From contig CM073886.1 in NCBI GenBank assembly GCA_037176705.1, positions 25,963,501 to 26,027,500 of the forward strand: a stretch of DNA of 64,000 bases. Reading direction: 5' to 3'. The notes under the pieces were generated by a model. The model saw nothing but the letters and a program-made list of their open reading frames with translations, had not been told where the DNA came from and searched no databases. A program made the translations under genes and the position numbers. This stretch comes from Molossus alvarezi. Taxonomy: Eukaryota > Chordata > Mammalia > Chiroptera > Molossidae. Below, one piece after another: positions 41,726-53,500 of this stretch (the first letter of the stretch is position 1; each line of letters starts with the position of its first letter).

Positions 41726-43365
41726 GACGAACATCCCTCCTGCTTTTCAGTACCAGGGCTCATCCTCTTTGAGCTTCACATGGAACTAGTACCTGCCTCA
41801 GGCAGCTTATTTTAAGTTAGACTTACTCTCCTGCCCGAAAAGACATGTTTTTTTCTTTTGCTCCTGTATAGACAAAAGGAAAAGACTGAATATCATGTGC
41901 AATATTTTACAATGGAGTCGATGATAAATGTTGAAGTCTTGGCTTTGTTTGTTTAATGTATACTTTTTTTGTGTGTTAACAGCTTTTTGACATAATTATT
42001 GTGAAATCTCTAGTATTGGCAACAGCCTGTTTTAACAGATTGCATTTTTAACATAGGTTTTGGTCAGAGCTGTAGTCATAGGATTTTGCTGATCAGTGAA
42101 AATCCTCCAGGACACTACTTAAAGTCTTTAGAATGAGTTTATTTGGGGTACATTGTTTACTTTCTGCTGCAACTATTTGTGCATTGGGATTCAGTGGGGT
42201 GCAAAGAAGATTGGAGGAAATTGGGGAGATGGCCAGAGCTGGCTCCAAATGCTGAAAGTTGGAGATCTCCAGGAACCTCAGAGACCAGTAAGAGCCTGGA
42301 GGGAAGAAAGAGAGGATTTAGAAAAAAAGATTCAGACAAGTGATATACTTGTGAGTGTAAAAATTGATTTAATAGAAAAATGGGTTCCAGGTAAAAGTAA
42401 TTTACATTGACTGTAAGGGGGGTTAGACTTTTATAAAATACAGTACAGAGTATTTTACCCTGAAGCTCCCCACAATGCTGTTAGAACTGGAATTACTCGT
42501 TTGTAGTGGATTATTAACATGGATTTTTTAAAAAAACAATTAGTAGACCAGTTCTCATTTTGAAAATTTCTTGGGGCATTTGGGGTGTATTTTAGGTTAC
42601 TTAGTGGGGTGGTTTTGCTAGCAACAATAGGCCAAGGTTACAGCTACAGTCTCTGTCCATTGGCTATTTGTATCATGGATTCAGCTCAGTGAAATCCTCT
42701 GTCCAGGTTCTTTTTGTATTTTTATAAATAGACACAGCTAGAGGAGTTTAAACAAACTTTATAACAAATTTGTGCAGGCACTGCTAGATTCATTTTGAAG
42801 CTCATGAATATTTTAGCTTCGTTTCTTTGTGTCCTTTTTTGTTACTTGTGAAAATGAACATCTTTAAACATTTATTTTTTGCCACTTTCCCTATTTTTTA
42901 TTTAAAGCAAATAATATTTTGTAATGAAATATTTTCTCTTTCCTAGGGCTTTATGTGCTCTTGTATATTATAATATATTGATGGCACTGTAGAGTTTGAG
43001 TTTCAGTCTGTAAATATGTTTTTGGAAAACAGAAAATTTTATTGCTTTAAAAAGTTTTGGATATGGTGATTTTTTTGGTGACTCGGTGGAAAGTCTTGAG
43101 AACCTTTAGGTTCTCTGTTTTTTTAACTGCTGGCAAAAAGGTGAGATTTTTGTATACTGGATAAAATGAAATGTGTCCATAGAAATTAATGATAAGTGGG
43201 GTGTTTGTGGGTTGGAACATAGCTTTAATGTAGAGGGCTATATTTATAAATAAGTGTTAAATTTCAAAGGAGCTCGAGAAGAAAACCCATTGTGACAATA
43301 AAACAATGACATGGTTAATCTGAGACTTGTTTGTATGCCAATAAAGGGAGGTGCCCTAAGAAAGA
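41726..43365 (+). other. RRN3: RRN3 3' UTR
   Basis: AT-rich, SINE-free sequence after the stop. Two canonical AATAAA signals lie at 43297-43302 and 43340-43345. The end at about 43365 is inferred from the second. Confidence 0.75.
43340..43345 (+). promoter_or_regulatory. RRN3: RRN3 polyadenylation signal
   Basis: AATAAA in the context TGCCAATAAAGGGAG. An alternative AATAAA lies 43 bp upstream (43297-43302). Confidence 0.7.
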
Positions 43366-43369
43366 GGCT

Positions 43370-44238
43370 TCTCACACAAATGTTCTTTTGACTTTTTAAA
43401 CTAATCTGTATCAAAACATTTTGCAATGGAAAACTGCAACTGAAACTTTATTAAAAAGGCAAAAATATTGCCAGTGTGATTCATTGTGATTGGGAATGCT
43501 CAAAAATAATTTACATGTTGGTGATGAGAATGACTTCCAGGTGCATCTGAAGTGTCAGTGACTCCTTTTGATCACAACCAGCCAAGAGTGACTGAGGCTT
43601 GCACTGGTCCAAGGAAACACACACTTCAAAAATGTATATGCTTTGAAGGAACATCTCCAGGGAAAAAATAATTGTGAAATCTTTTGGGAAATTATATGAA
43701 AACAAGAGATTTTCTGTTCCTCTTACTGACAAGTAGGCTTTCAATAGGTATAGGAGACCAGGGTCCATCTTTTTGTGTCTGCTGTGCTTGGGTCTTCCTT
43801 AATGAGAAGTGGCTTCTCTTTCTAACCAGGTGTGACTTAACATTCTTCAAAGCTCTAATTTTATTGAGCTCTCAAGGAACTAATACCTATTCTAGGGTTG
43901 TGAGGAATCGGTGCAAAAGCATGTAAAGTCAGTTCATAACTGTTTACCGACCTTGTGAGAAAGTCTAAAGCAGGAAGCACTTTCATGGAAAAAATCTTTT
44001 CAAGACAAAATAACTTCTATTTCATCCACCTTGCTTCTTCCTTGGTACCAACTTAAGAGATCTCAACTGGAGCGGAAGGGCCAGAGTGTTCGCCCTGCCA
44101 AACACTACTTACTATGGTGGTTTTTAACTCTTGTTGCTCTTGCGAATTTAGAAAAACAAAGAAGTGGAATATAAAATGATTATATTTTAATAATTTTTGC
44201 TGTGTGTGACATGGCTCCTCCATCTCACCACTGTCTTT
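43370..44238. other. RRN3-NTAN1 spacer, unassigned
   Basis: No exon or repeat recognised before the SINE cluster. Confidence 0.4.
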
Positions 44239-44510
44239 TACTTGTTTTTTGTTTATTTGATTTTTGGTTAATACTCACCCGCGGATATTTTCCATTGATT
44301 TTTCAGAGAGAGAGCTTGAGGGAGGGAGAGAGAGAGACATAGATGTGAGAGAGACACATCTATTGGTTGCCTCCCAAAGGACACCCAGGTTCCTTCCCCA
44401 GCTCCAGTGGGTGTCCTTTGGGAGGCAACCAATAGATGTGCCCTTGATTGGGAATAGACCCTGGGACCCTTGGTCTGCAGATCAATGCTCTAGGCAAACC
44501 AGCCAGGACT
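44239..44510 (-). mobile_element. Ves-type SINE, type A, with internal palindrome
   Basis: Minus copy (tail AATACTCACCCGCGGATATT at about 44270; head GGCAAACCAGCCAGGACT) whose middle is replaced by an inverted duplication (see 44355-44440). Confidence 0.9.
44355..44440. repeat. Perfect 33-bp inverted repeat with 20-nt loop
   Basis: Arm 44355-44387 (starts CACATCTATTGGTTGCCTCC) is the exact reverse complement of arm 44408-44440 (ends GGAGGCAACCAATAGATGTG). The loop 44388-44407 is GGTTCCTTCCCCAGCTCCAG. Confidence 0.97.
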
Positions 44511-44665
44511 TTTTATTTTATTTTATTTTTTGAGGGAGAGAGAGAAACATCCATCTGCTGCCTCCTGCTGGGCATCGACCCAATCACCCTGGCATGTGCC
44601 CTGAACCGCGAACCTTTAGGTGCACAGGACTGATGCCCAATCAAACTGAACCACACCTGCCGTGG
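44511..44665 (-). mobile_element. Ves-type SINE, type B
   Basis: Minus copy. CCACTGTCTTT at 44228-44238 and 44666-44676 suggests this element inserted first and that the type A SINE later entered its tail. Confidence 0.9.
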
Positions 44666-44691
44666 CCACTGTCTTTAAAAAATTACTTTTT

Positions 44692-44890
44692 AGCCCTGGC
44701 CGGTTTGGCTCAGCGGTTAGAGCGTCGGCCTGCGGTCCGGAGAGACCCGGGTTCGGTTCCCGCTGAGGGCACGTACTTCGGTTGCAGTTTGTCCCCGGCC
44801 CTGGTTGGTCGTGCGGGTGGCAGCCACTCGATGTGTCCCTTCACGTCGATGTTTCTCTCTCCCTCCCTCTCTATAAAAAAATTAATAAAT
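44692..44890 (+). mobile_element. Ves-type SINE, type A (young)
   Basis: Plus copy with a near-consensus head GCCCTGGCCGGTTTGGCTCA and B box GGGTTCGGTTCC. The TSD AATTACTTTT occurs at about 44681 and 44891. Confidence 0.96.
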
Positions 44891-44901
44891 AATTACTTTT
44901 T

Positions 44902-45122
44902 GTGCCTTGGCCCGTTTGGCTCAGCGGATAGAGCACCGGCCCCCCGACCAATGAGTCACGGTTCCCGGTTCCGTTGGGTCAGGGGTAGGGACCTCGGTTG
45001 CGGTTCCACCAGGCCCTTCCTGTTCCGGGTCCTGTGGGGTCCATGTGTCTCTCACATTGATCTTTCGCGCTCTCCCTCCCACTTGATCTGAGGATAAATG
45101 GTAGAATACCCTCGGGTGAGGA
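44902..45122 (+). mobile_element. Ves-type SINE, type A
   Basis: Plus copy, diverged, CG-rich; terminal CCCTCGGGTGAGGAAT. The following AATTATTTTTTG resembles the same target used by the preceding SINE. Confidence 0.92.
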
Positions 45123-45363
45123 ATTTTTTAAAATTATTTTTTGTTAATGTAGTGTGGAGTTGGGTCTATTGGAGTGATAGTTCCAAGTTTTAGAATACAG
45201 AACTCTGCCCGGCACCAAGGTACCACCCTCAGTGGGGACTGGATGCTAACTCGCTGATCTCCACTCCCACTAGGGGTGCCTACTGGTAGTTACTGGTTTC
45301 TAAATGTGGGGCTAGCAAAGTTCGGGCTCCATTTTCCCAGTTTGAGACTGGTGTGCGTTTATT

Positions 45364-45488
45364 TATTATTTATTTATTTGTTTGTTTGTTTGTTTATTTA
45401 TTTATTTATTTAATTGTTGAAAGTTTTACAGATGTCCCGGTTTTTTCCCCACTGATCACCATCCCCTGCCCGCTCTCGCCCCGCTCCT
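45364..45488 (-). mobile_element. 5'-truncated LINE-1 3' end (bat-type)
   Basis: (TTTA)n/(TTTG)n on the tail side, then TGTTGAAAGTTTTACAGATG and CCCGGTTTTTTCCCCAC. On the minus strand this reads GGGACATCTGTAAAACTTTC before an A-rich tail. TSD GTGTGCGTTTATT at 45351-45363 and 45489-45501. The retro-insertion is clear; the L1 label is from memory. Confidence 0.7.
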
Positions 45489-45695
45489 GTGTGCGTTTAT
45501 TATTCACTAAATACAATCCTATGGTGCAGGTTCCCAAACTCGGACTTGCTCAAGGTCACGATTAGATGTGGTGGAGCCGTGCTGGGAACCGAAGCAGAGA
45601 GCCCCCAGACCCCCGCACTCAGGCCTGGTCACCTGACCGGGAACTGACTACGGCTCTGAGAGCAGCTCCCCTCCCTTCATCCCCGTTCTTTCAAG

Positions 45696-45838
45696 ACTAC
45701 ATCTGCCAGCGCCCCTGGCGGAGAGGCCGTCCACCGCCCTCAACCTCGCGTCTAGACTACACTTCCCAGGGGGCCTTGCGGCCGCCCGAGCTGTCTTCAG
45801 CCTCTTGGGGCTGCTCGGACTCCATTTCCCGGCGGCGC
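45696..45838 (+). promoter_or_regulatory. Three spaced ZNF143/STAF-like motifs
   Basis: ACTACATCTGCCAGCGCCCC at 45696, ACTACACTTCCCAGGGGGCC at 45756 and ACTCCATTTCCCGGCGGCGC at 45819. Each resembles the ACTACAATTCCCAGCATGC promoter motif. Start-to-start spacings are 60 and 63 bp. Confidence 0.75.
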
Positions 45839-45941
45839 CCGCGGCGGGGCGGGGCGGCCGGGGCCGGGGCGGGGGCGGCGGGCGGCCCGCGGCTGGGGAG
45901 GCTGTCGCCTCCCTGGGCCTGCCCGGGCGGCCGCCTCCGCG

Positions 45942-46022
45942 ATGCCGCTGCTGGTCGAAGGGCGGCGAGTGCGGCTGCCTCAGACCGCCGGGGACCTCGT
46001 TCGAGCCCACCCGCTTCTGGAG
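45942..46022 (+). CDS. NTAN1: NTAN1 exon 1 (residues 1-27)
   Basis: MPLLVEGRRVRLPQTAGDLV then RAHPLLE. Donor GGAG|GTGAGC. 81 nt, in phase, inside the CpG island. Confidence 0.96.
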
Positions 46023-47523
46023 GTGAGCATGGCCCGGGCGGGGGGCTGCGAGGGGACCTGAGCCCTCCTCACCCCGCCGCCACCACCCGCTCTCCCCCGA
46101 AACAGACCTTAAACTTGGCACCGCCGAGGTGCTGCGGCCGCGGGCAGCCGACTTTCTGCCTGCGCTGGAGGCGTCTGAGGAGCTCTTACCTTCGGACCTT
46201 AGAGGGCATCCGCCGAGGCCCCTTTTTCCAGAGCACGGGACGGGGGCCCAGAGAGGTTAGGCGCCTTGCCCAGGGTCGCACAGCACCGCGGCTGGAGGAC
46301 ACCCCGGGACCCCCCGTTCCCAGGCGCAGTCCCAACCCCCAGTCCGGACTTGGCCCCGGGAGGCAAACCTGGAGCCGCCCTTGCTCGCTGGGAGCACCCA
46401 CGGGCACCCCAGCCCGAGTGAGCGCTGCATCGTTTGGGGTCCTGAGGGAGCAGGCGGTTATTCCAGGGCGGGCGCGGACAGCGTTTGGGCAGGGGTATCC
46501 TGCAGGGCCCCCCGCCGCCCCCCTCCCGGGGCTCCAGTTATTTTTAGCCAGAAGAACGGGCCCTGCTTTTCCTCTGCTGGGCCGACTTGGGGACCACGCC
46601 CTGATGGCAGGGCTGTGTTTTGTTTTCCTGTTTTTGCCCTCAAACAGATCCCTGAAACCTTAGTCCACGCTTATGCAGAAAGTGTTTGCAAAGTGGTTTT
46701 TACTGTTAAAAAACAAAAAGAAAAAAGATGGGGGACCAAACCTCCCGCTTGCCCCAGTTGAGGGGGGATCAGTCCATTGATGTAAGTGACACTTACTAAG
46801 CCCTCATCTGTGTGGGCACCATCCCATGTTCGCCCGTCCCTGCGAGCAGGGCAGGCACCCTCTCTTGGGGGAGGGGTGACGCAGCAGCTCCGAGCCGGGA
46901 ACTGTTCAGGGCGGTGCGGGAGGACCGCCCTCCCCTCCGCGCCGGGAGGTCGGGCGCAGGCCCGGTCCGCCTCAGGCTCCGGGCAGGTATGGGGGCGGTG
47001 CTCCTGAGGTTCCCTCTCTGCAGTTGCCGGTCGTAATCATTTTGTGCGCATATTACTTTTCTCCCTTGATCTGCCCCCCCCCCCCCCCATGGACGCTTCC
47101 TGAAGGCAGAACAGAGTCTTTGGTTTGTGCCCTCAGACCCTGGGACAGTGGGAGAGGAGCCTGGAAATGGGTGCGCTCCGTAAATATGTGTTACAGGAAT
47201 GAGTGAACAAAATGACCCGAAGGGGGAGGAGGGGTTACTGACGGGGAAAAGGGGACAACTCTGCCATTCTCAACTTTCACTGCAAGAGAGCAATAGTAAT
47301 AGTTGTCAGCACATGCGAGTATTTAGTGGAGTATTGTGCTAAGCACTCTCCTTGTACTGTGTTACTGTCAACCATTATCTCGCGAAGTCACAAGTAGAAC
47401 TCACCAAGGGACAACATTTCAGCTGTCTAAAAAATTTGGGTGACACTCTATTTTTATGTCTGAAAATTTCTATGACAGAAAGTTAGAAAGATCAGTGTTC
47501 GAGGCAGTACACTAAGGGTGGAG

Positions 47524-47562
<39 letters not shown>

Positions 47563-50500
47563 GTGATGTAGAGACATACCAGGGCAGCTAGCCCCTTGAA
47601 GGGAGGTTTGCCTATTTAGGGAGACATGGCCTAGAAAGGCTGTGTAGTGGGGACACATTACAGGAACGTGAAAAGGGAAGGTCACTTTCATTTGCAGCGG
47701 TTTAAGGGAAGGAGGATGGAGGCATGAGAGAGATTTCAAAAGGAGAAGAAGAGGGAGGGCAGTCTAGCTGACTGCTCTGATGGGCAGGAGGGGAAGGTCC
47801 CGAGGGAAAGTGAACTGGCCAGTTTCCTTGGTGCAGAGAGGGTAAGTAAGAAGGGGAAGACTGAAGATAAGCTGGAGAGGTAGGTTGTACCTGGATTAGA
47901 GGGGTTTGGATGGATCTTTCAACAAATAAGCAGTGAAGGGAAATGAAAGGTAGTGTATTCACGTTGTAAAAAAGGAAACAAATAAATATAAATGTCAAAA
48001 AGAAGAAAAAATAATCTATGACCACAACCACTCTTCACATTTCAGTTAATATCCTTACAGAGATTTTTCTTTTGTATGATATACTTTTAAAAATGAGAGC
48101 CTACTATATATTGTTTTATGATGTTCACGTAACAGTATGTTGTAAGTATGCAGTGTCAACAGTTAGAAGCTTGTCTCTAGCTATGTCTAGCATAGAATAA
48201 TAACAGTAGTGCAGCCCTGGCCAATAGCTCAGTCGGTTGGAACTACCCAATATATCAAGGTTTTGGGTTCAGTCCCCAGTCAGGGCACATATGAGAGTCA
48301 ACCACTGAATGCATAAGTAAGTGGAAGAGCAAATTGATGGTTCCCTCTCCTCTTTCCCTCTCCCTTTCTCTCTAAAATTACTTATTAAAAAAAAAATAAC
48401 AGTAATGCAGTGGAACTTGCTGAGCACCACTGCCCTATGAAGGAGGTGCAAGTGTTATTCACATTTTACACGTGATGACTGTGAGCCATAGAGCGGTTTA
48501 GTAAGTTGCTCAAAGTCCCACATTCTGTAAGTAGTGTGGCCTGGAATGGAAACCTGGCGTCTGCCTTTGTCTTTCTTGCTGCACTGCACATTGTTGTAGC
48601 CACCAGCCACATGTGGCTGTTTACACTTAAATTAAACTTTATTTTTTTATCCTCACCCGAGGACATATTTCCATTTTTTGTTCAGGTAGAGGGGGAGGAA
48701 GAGAGAGAGAAACATTGACGTGAAAGGGACACGTCGCGTGGCTGCCACCCGCACGACCAACCAGGGCTGGGGACAAACTGCAACCAAGGTACGTGCCCTT
48801 AGCGGAAACCGAACCCGAGTCTCTCTGGTCTGCAGGCTGATGCTCTAACCGCTGAGCCAAACCGGCCAGGGCTAAATTAAACTTTAAAGATCAGTTCCTC
48901 AGTTGAACTAACCACAACAGCCACATGTGACTAGTGAGTGGCTAGTGGCTACTGTATGAGATAGCGCAGGTACAGACAATTGCCATCCTTTGGGCAGTGC
49001 TATCTAGAGTCTGCTCTTAACCAGTCACTGGATGCTCAAGTAAGCAGTCTTGCAATATCTTGTTAAATGGTTCCACAACATGAATGCACTGTAACTTGGT
49101 TCTTTTAAGCATGTAAGATACTTATAATCTTTCACTATTATGAAAAATTACAGAGCTAAATTTTTATAAACCCCATAATTATTCCTTCAAGTGAAATTGC
49201 TGGGCTCAGAAAGGTTTTTTGAAGCAGAAAAGTGATATAACAAAGTCAGTGTTTTGAAGCAGTGATGTTGGCTGGCAGCCATTGGGGAAGATAGAAGGAG
49301 ACCTCTCAGGGGGTGGGGATGGGGGTGTCAAATGGGTAGGGAATGGTGACAGCCACTCCTTACAAACATGCTCTCAGTTAATCCTCACACAACCTAAGGA
49401 GTGGCCAGCATCATCCCCATTTCCCAGAGGAGGAGGTGGAAGCACAGAGGGTCAGGAGTATGCCCAAGATCACTCGGTGAAAGGCAGGGGACTCCAAGGC
49501 CAGCATTGTCTTGCCCTCTATCTCTGCCGCTCATAAATTCTATGGCAGGAATTTTTTTATTTAAAAAAATTTTTTTTTCTTTTACTGATTTTAGAGAGAG
49601 AAGTGAGAGGGAGAGAGAGAGAAAAACATTGATGAGAGAGAACATCGATTGGCTGCCTCCTGCTTGTCCCCCACTGGGGATTGGGCCCACAACCTGGGCA
49701 TGTGCCCTGACCGGGAATTGAACTGGCAACCTCTTGATGCCTGGGTTGGTGCTCAACCACTGAGCCACACCGGCCAGACTTATGGCAGGAATTTAGATAC
49801 GAGATCACGAGGGACTGAAATAAGGTAGCACAGTGGGAAAGAAGGCTCAGTTTTGAGAGCTATACCTGTTTAATAATAATTTCTCACACAGCATGCTTTG
49901 CAGTTCACAGGGCACTTTTATATGTGCTCTCCTGTTTTTGAAGGAAGAACCGACAATATATAACAGCAGGGGTGAGAGGGTCTGTGATCACCCTCAAGTG
50001 TACAGCTAAGTGATTGGCTAACACAGGGGGCAACAAACTACAATCACAGGCCAAATCCTGTTGCTAGATAGCTCGTGTTTCTCCCACCGCATTTTATGAT
50101 TTTATCCTCACCGGAGGACATTTTTCCATTTTTTGTTCAGGTAGAGTGGGAGGGAGAGAGAGGAACAGAGAGAGAGAAACATCGATGTGAAAGGAACACA
50201 TCGAGTGGCTGCCACCCGCACAACCGACCAGGGCCGGGGACAAACTGCAACCGAGGTACGTGCCCTTAGCGGGATCCGAACCCGGGTCTCTCAGGACCGC
50301 AGGCCGACGCTCTAACTGCTGAGCCAAACCGGCCAGGGCTCTCCCACCACATTTTAAATGGTGGGAGAAAAATCAAAAGAATAATATTTTATGATGTGAA
50401 ATTATATGAAATTCAGATTTTGGTGTCTCCCATAAATAAAGTTTTTGGGGACACGGCTACAGCCATATGTTGTTGTTTTTTTTTCTTTATCCTCACACGA

Positions 50501-53500
50501 GGATATTTTTTGTTTTTTGTTCAGTATGAGTGGGAGGGAGAGAGGAAGAGAGAGAGAAACATCGACATGAAAGGGACACATCGAGTGGTTGCCACCCGCA
50601 CGACCCAACCAGGGCCGGGGACAAACTGCAACCGAGGTACATGCCCTTAGTGGGAACCGAACCCGGGTCTCTCTGGACTGCAGACCGACACTCTAACTGC
50701 TGAGCCAAACTGGCCAGGGCTACAGCCATATGTTTATATGTGGGCTGTGCTCCTTTCACGCACAGTCTGCAAAGCCTCAAATACTTACTATCTGGCTCTT
50801 CAGAAAAGGGAGTGCTGACCTCTGGGTTAAGAGAACAGTGCAATTGACTAGGAATTGGAAACTGAAGGAGAGGTGTAGCTCAGATGGAAAAGAGATTTTT
50901 TAGTGAATCTTAGTGTCCATAGAATATAAAAAGTTGAGAAAGCTGGAGCTATTTTTACGTCAAAAAGGATGTGAGTTTATAAGGTAGGGCTGGCTGAGGA
51001 GAACTTTGGCTAAACATTTTTTATTTAAGTAGACTGAAGCACCATACCATTTTTGCCTTGTGGCATTCTCTCTTCTGATAATTCATGTTTCTTTTTCTTT
51101 GGGGAATAGTAGGAGCTGTGTCAAAAACCTGAGTTTTGGTCTTGGATATGAAAGTGATAATCATTTCTCACAAGTAGCTTTGCTTTTGGGTGGTGATCCC
51201 ATTATGAAAGTGAGTAGTAAAAATCGTTTGACTCCCTCTCCCAAAAGAATCAAGCAAAGGTAATTTTTAACTAATAAAAAGGAAATTCTAAATTCTCATT
51301 TGTTGATTTGAATTGAGGTGAGAAGTGGTATGAAAATGAAAAGTATTCTCTGATAGGACTGATTTGAATTTCAGAACAATCACCCATATTTATTTTTCAT
51401 CAACTTCTACAGCAGGCAAAGGTGCCAGTGGATTGAATTCTTCACCGCAGTTCACTTAATTCTCAATTCCTTTCTTAAATCAAGGGGCTGGTCTCATTCT
51501 TATTGCTGTTTTGCTTCCAATTAATGGAAGTTTATTAAAAGAAAACACTATATAATTCATCAAGCTGATCATTATGCTTTTTTATATCTATTGAAATAAG
51601 TATGAACCTAAATTCACACCAATCATAAGATACGGTGAGAACCCTGTGTAAGGCTATAAAATTCTCTCCAGTCTAGAAAGTGCATACATACTCTGTATTA
51701 CACATCTGGATAAGAGTTTTTTCATTGAATTTACCTGTTGCAAGTAAGAATGAAATTATGATATTTAGGGTTATATCAATTTGACACTTTTGGAAAAAAA
51801 AAAAAATGTAGTTCAGTTTTCATTCAAGAATTGAACCACCTGAGTTTTTTCCCTCCAGGTTGACTGTATAAGAATTTATACAAATATTCAATTAGACAAA
51901 ATGTTGACACCTAATACTAACATGTCCTTTCATGGATTTGCTCCTTTTTGGTTTTCTACTTTAATAATAATGTAACTATATCATAGAAGATTTAGAGAAT
52001 AGAGAAAAGACAGCAGTTAAATTACTTATGTTTGCTCTAACAACCATGCTCATATTAGTGAATTTCCTTCTAGTATTTTTTCCTAGGCATAGCAACATTT
52101 TAGCATTGTTGTATTAACAGCATATTTATAGCTTTACATTTTTTATACTTTTGCATCTTCCTTTTCATTGTACATTTCAAAACTATTTTCCCATAGTCTT
52201 TATTTTCCATGACTGTACAGTTTGTTGTTGCGAGTTGGTTCTGCATAATTTAGTTGCCTTTCTTGTTGCTGCTCCTAGCCTTTTTCCATCCTAAATAATA
52301 CATGGATTTTGGATTATTTTCTCATGACAGATTTTCCAGGAGTGGGATTACCAGATTAGGAGATAGGGAAGGTCTTAAAGATGAAGAAGGGATGTGGTTC
52401 TTGAGCCACTAGGCCATACAGTCTGACTCTCTTTACAACGGTAAAATTGTGAGGACTCTCATATTCTTTAGTAAAGAACTATGAAAAGGATTTTTGAAGC
52501 TTATTCCGTAAGCATTAAAATCTTGTTTTATAAGTTAAAAAAAGAATAGAGCTTTGTTGTTTCTTTTGCATTGTTCCACGTGATAGTTGCTGCTATCTTT
52601 TTATTTTAGCCTTTCTGTCAAATAATACACACACCTCAGACTCACAAGTGTGTGTTCCCCACTTAGGGCACACTTTGGCTCTCTCCACCTCTCTAGTTAC
52701 TCAATCTTCACTAATTTCCATCACTATTTTATTTTTTTTTTAATTAAACAGGAAAGAGCCAGACTCCTCAGAGGTCAGTCTGTTCAACAAGTGGGACCCC
52801 AGGGCCTTCTGTATGTTCAGCAAAGAGAGCTTGCAGTGACCTCCCCAAAGGATGGTAGGTTAGGAAGCAGTGAATTGGGCAGTATCCCAAAAGGCTATTG
52901 GATATTTTATTTTATTTCTTTTTTAAACAGGCTCCATCTCCATTCTGGGTTCTGATGATGCCACCACTTGTCACATTGTGGTCCTGAGGCACACAGGTAT
53001 GGCGAGAGAGATGAAGGAAATCATTATTTAAACTGACCTAAGTTTGGGACCATGAATTTCTCGATTGGAGTGTCCTGGTGTCCTATTTGAGCCCTGACTC
53101 TGCTTACCTTTTCTCTGGTCTGCATGGTGTCTCCTTGTTGCCCTGGTCAGAATGGGTTGGTTGGGGCAGCACGGTTTCTGTTTTTTCTTACAGGCTATTC
53201 AAAGTTGAGGCGGTCCAAATGGACAGGAGTAGGCTTGGCTTGCCTACTGAGTTCTCATCGGGAATAACATGAGTCATTTCACCCTTGTTCTTTAGGTAAT
53301 GGGGCTACCTGCTTGACACATTGTGATGGAACCGACACCAAAGCTGAGGTCCCCTTGATCATGAACTCCATAAAATCCTTTTCTGACCACGCTCAAGGTG
53401 GAAGGTGAGCTCCATACTATTGTGTTTTGTGATGTCGGGAACTTTGCACCCCTGTGAAGGGGAAATAGCTCTGAAAACTATTGCAAACATAAAATGTCAC

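Larger units (their letters stand above)
45660..46560. promoter_or_regulatory. NTAN1 CpG-island promoter
   Basis: Very CpG-rich block around NTAN1 exon 1, TATA-less, with a dense GC-box tract (GGGGCGGGGCGGCCGGGGCC) at about 45845-45880. Three ZNF143/STAF-like motifs lie upstream (see 45696-45838). Confidence 0.88.

Noticed and set aside
44594..45091. A 165-codon plus-strand open frame
   Set aside because: Composed almost entirely of two plus-strand Ves SINEs and part of a third; similar peptide strings appear wherever a SINE is read in this frame.
45566..46663. A 365-codon plus-strand open frame across the NTAN1 promoter and exon 1
   Set aside because: It reads through a CpG island in a frame different from NTAN1, with Arg/Pro/Gly-rich composition expected from GC-rich DNA and no recognisable domain.
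51060..51263. Possible alternative NTAN1 exon in intron 1 with a downstream GTAATT
   Set aside because: Exon 1 and exon 2 already join in frame to give the expected protein; the segment has no similarity I recognise and no convincing acceptor.
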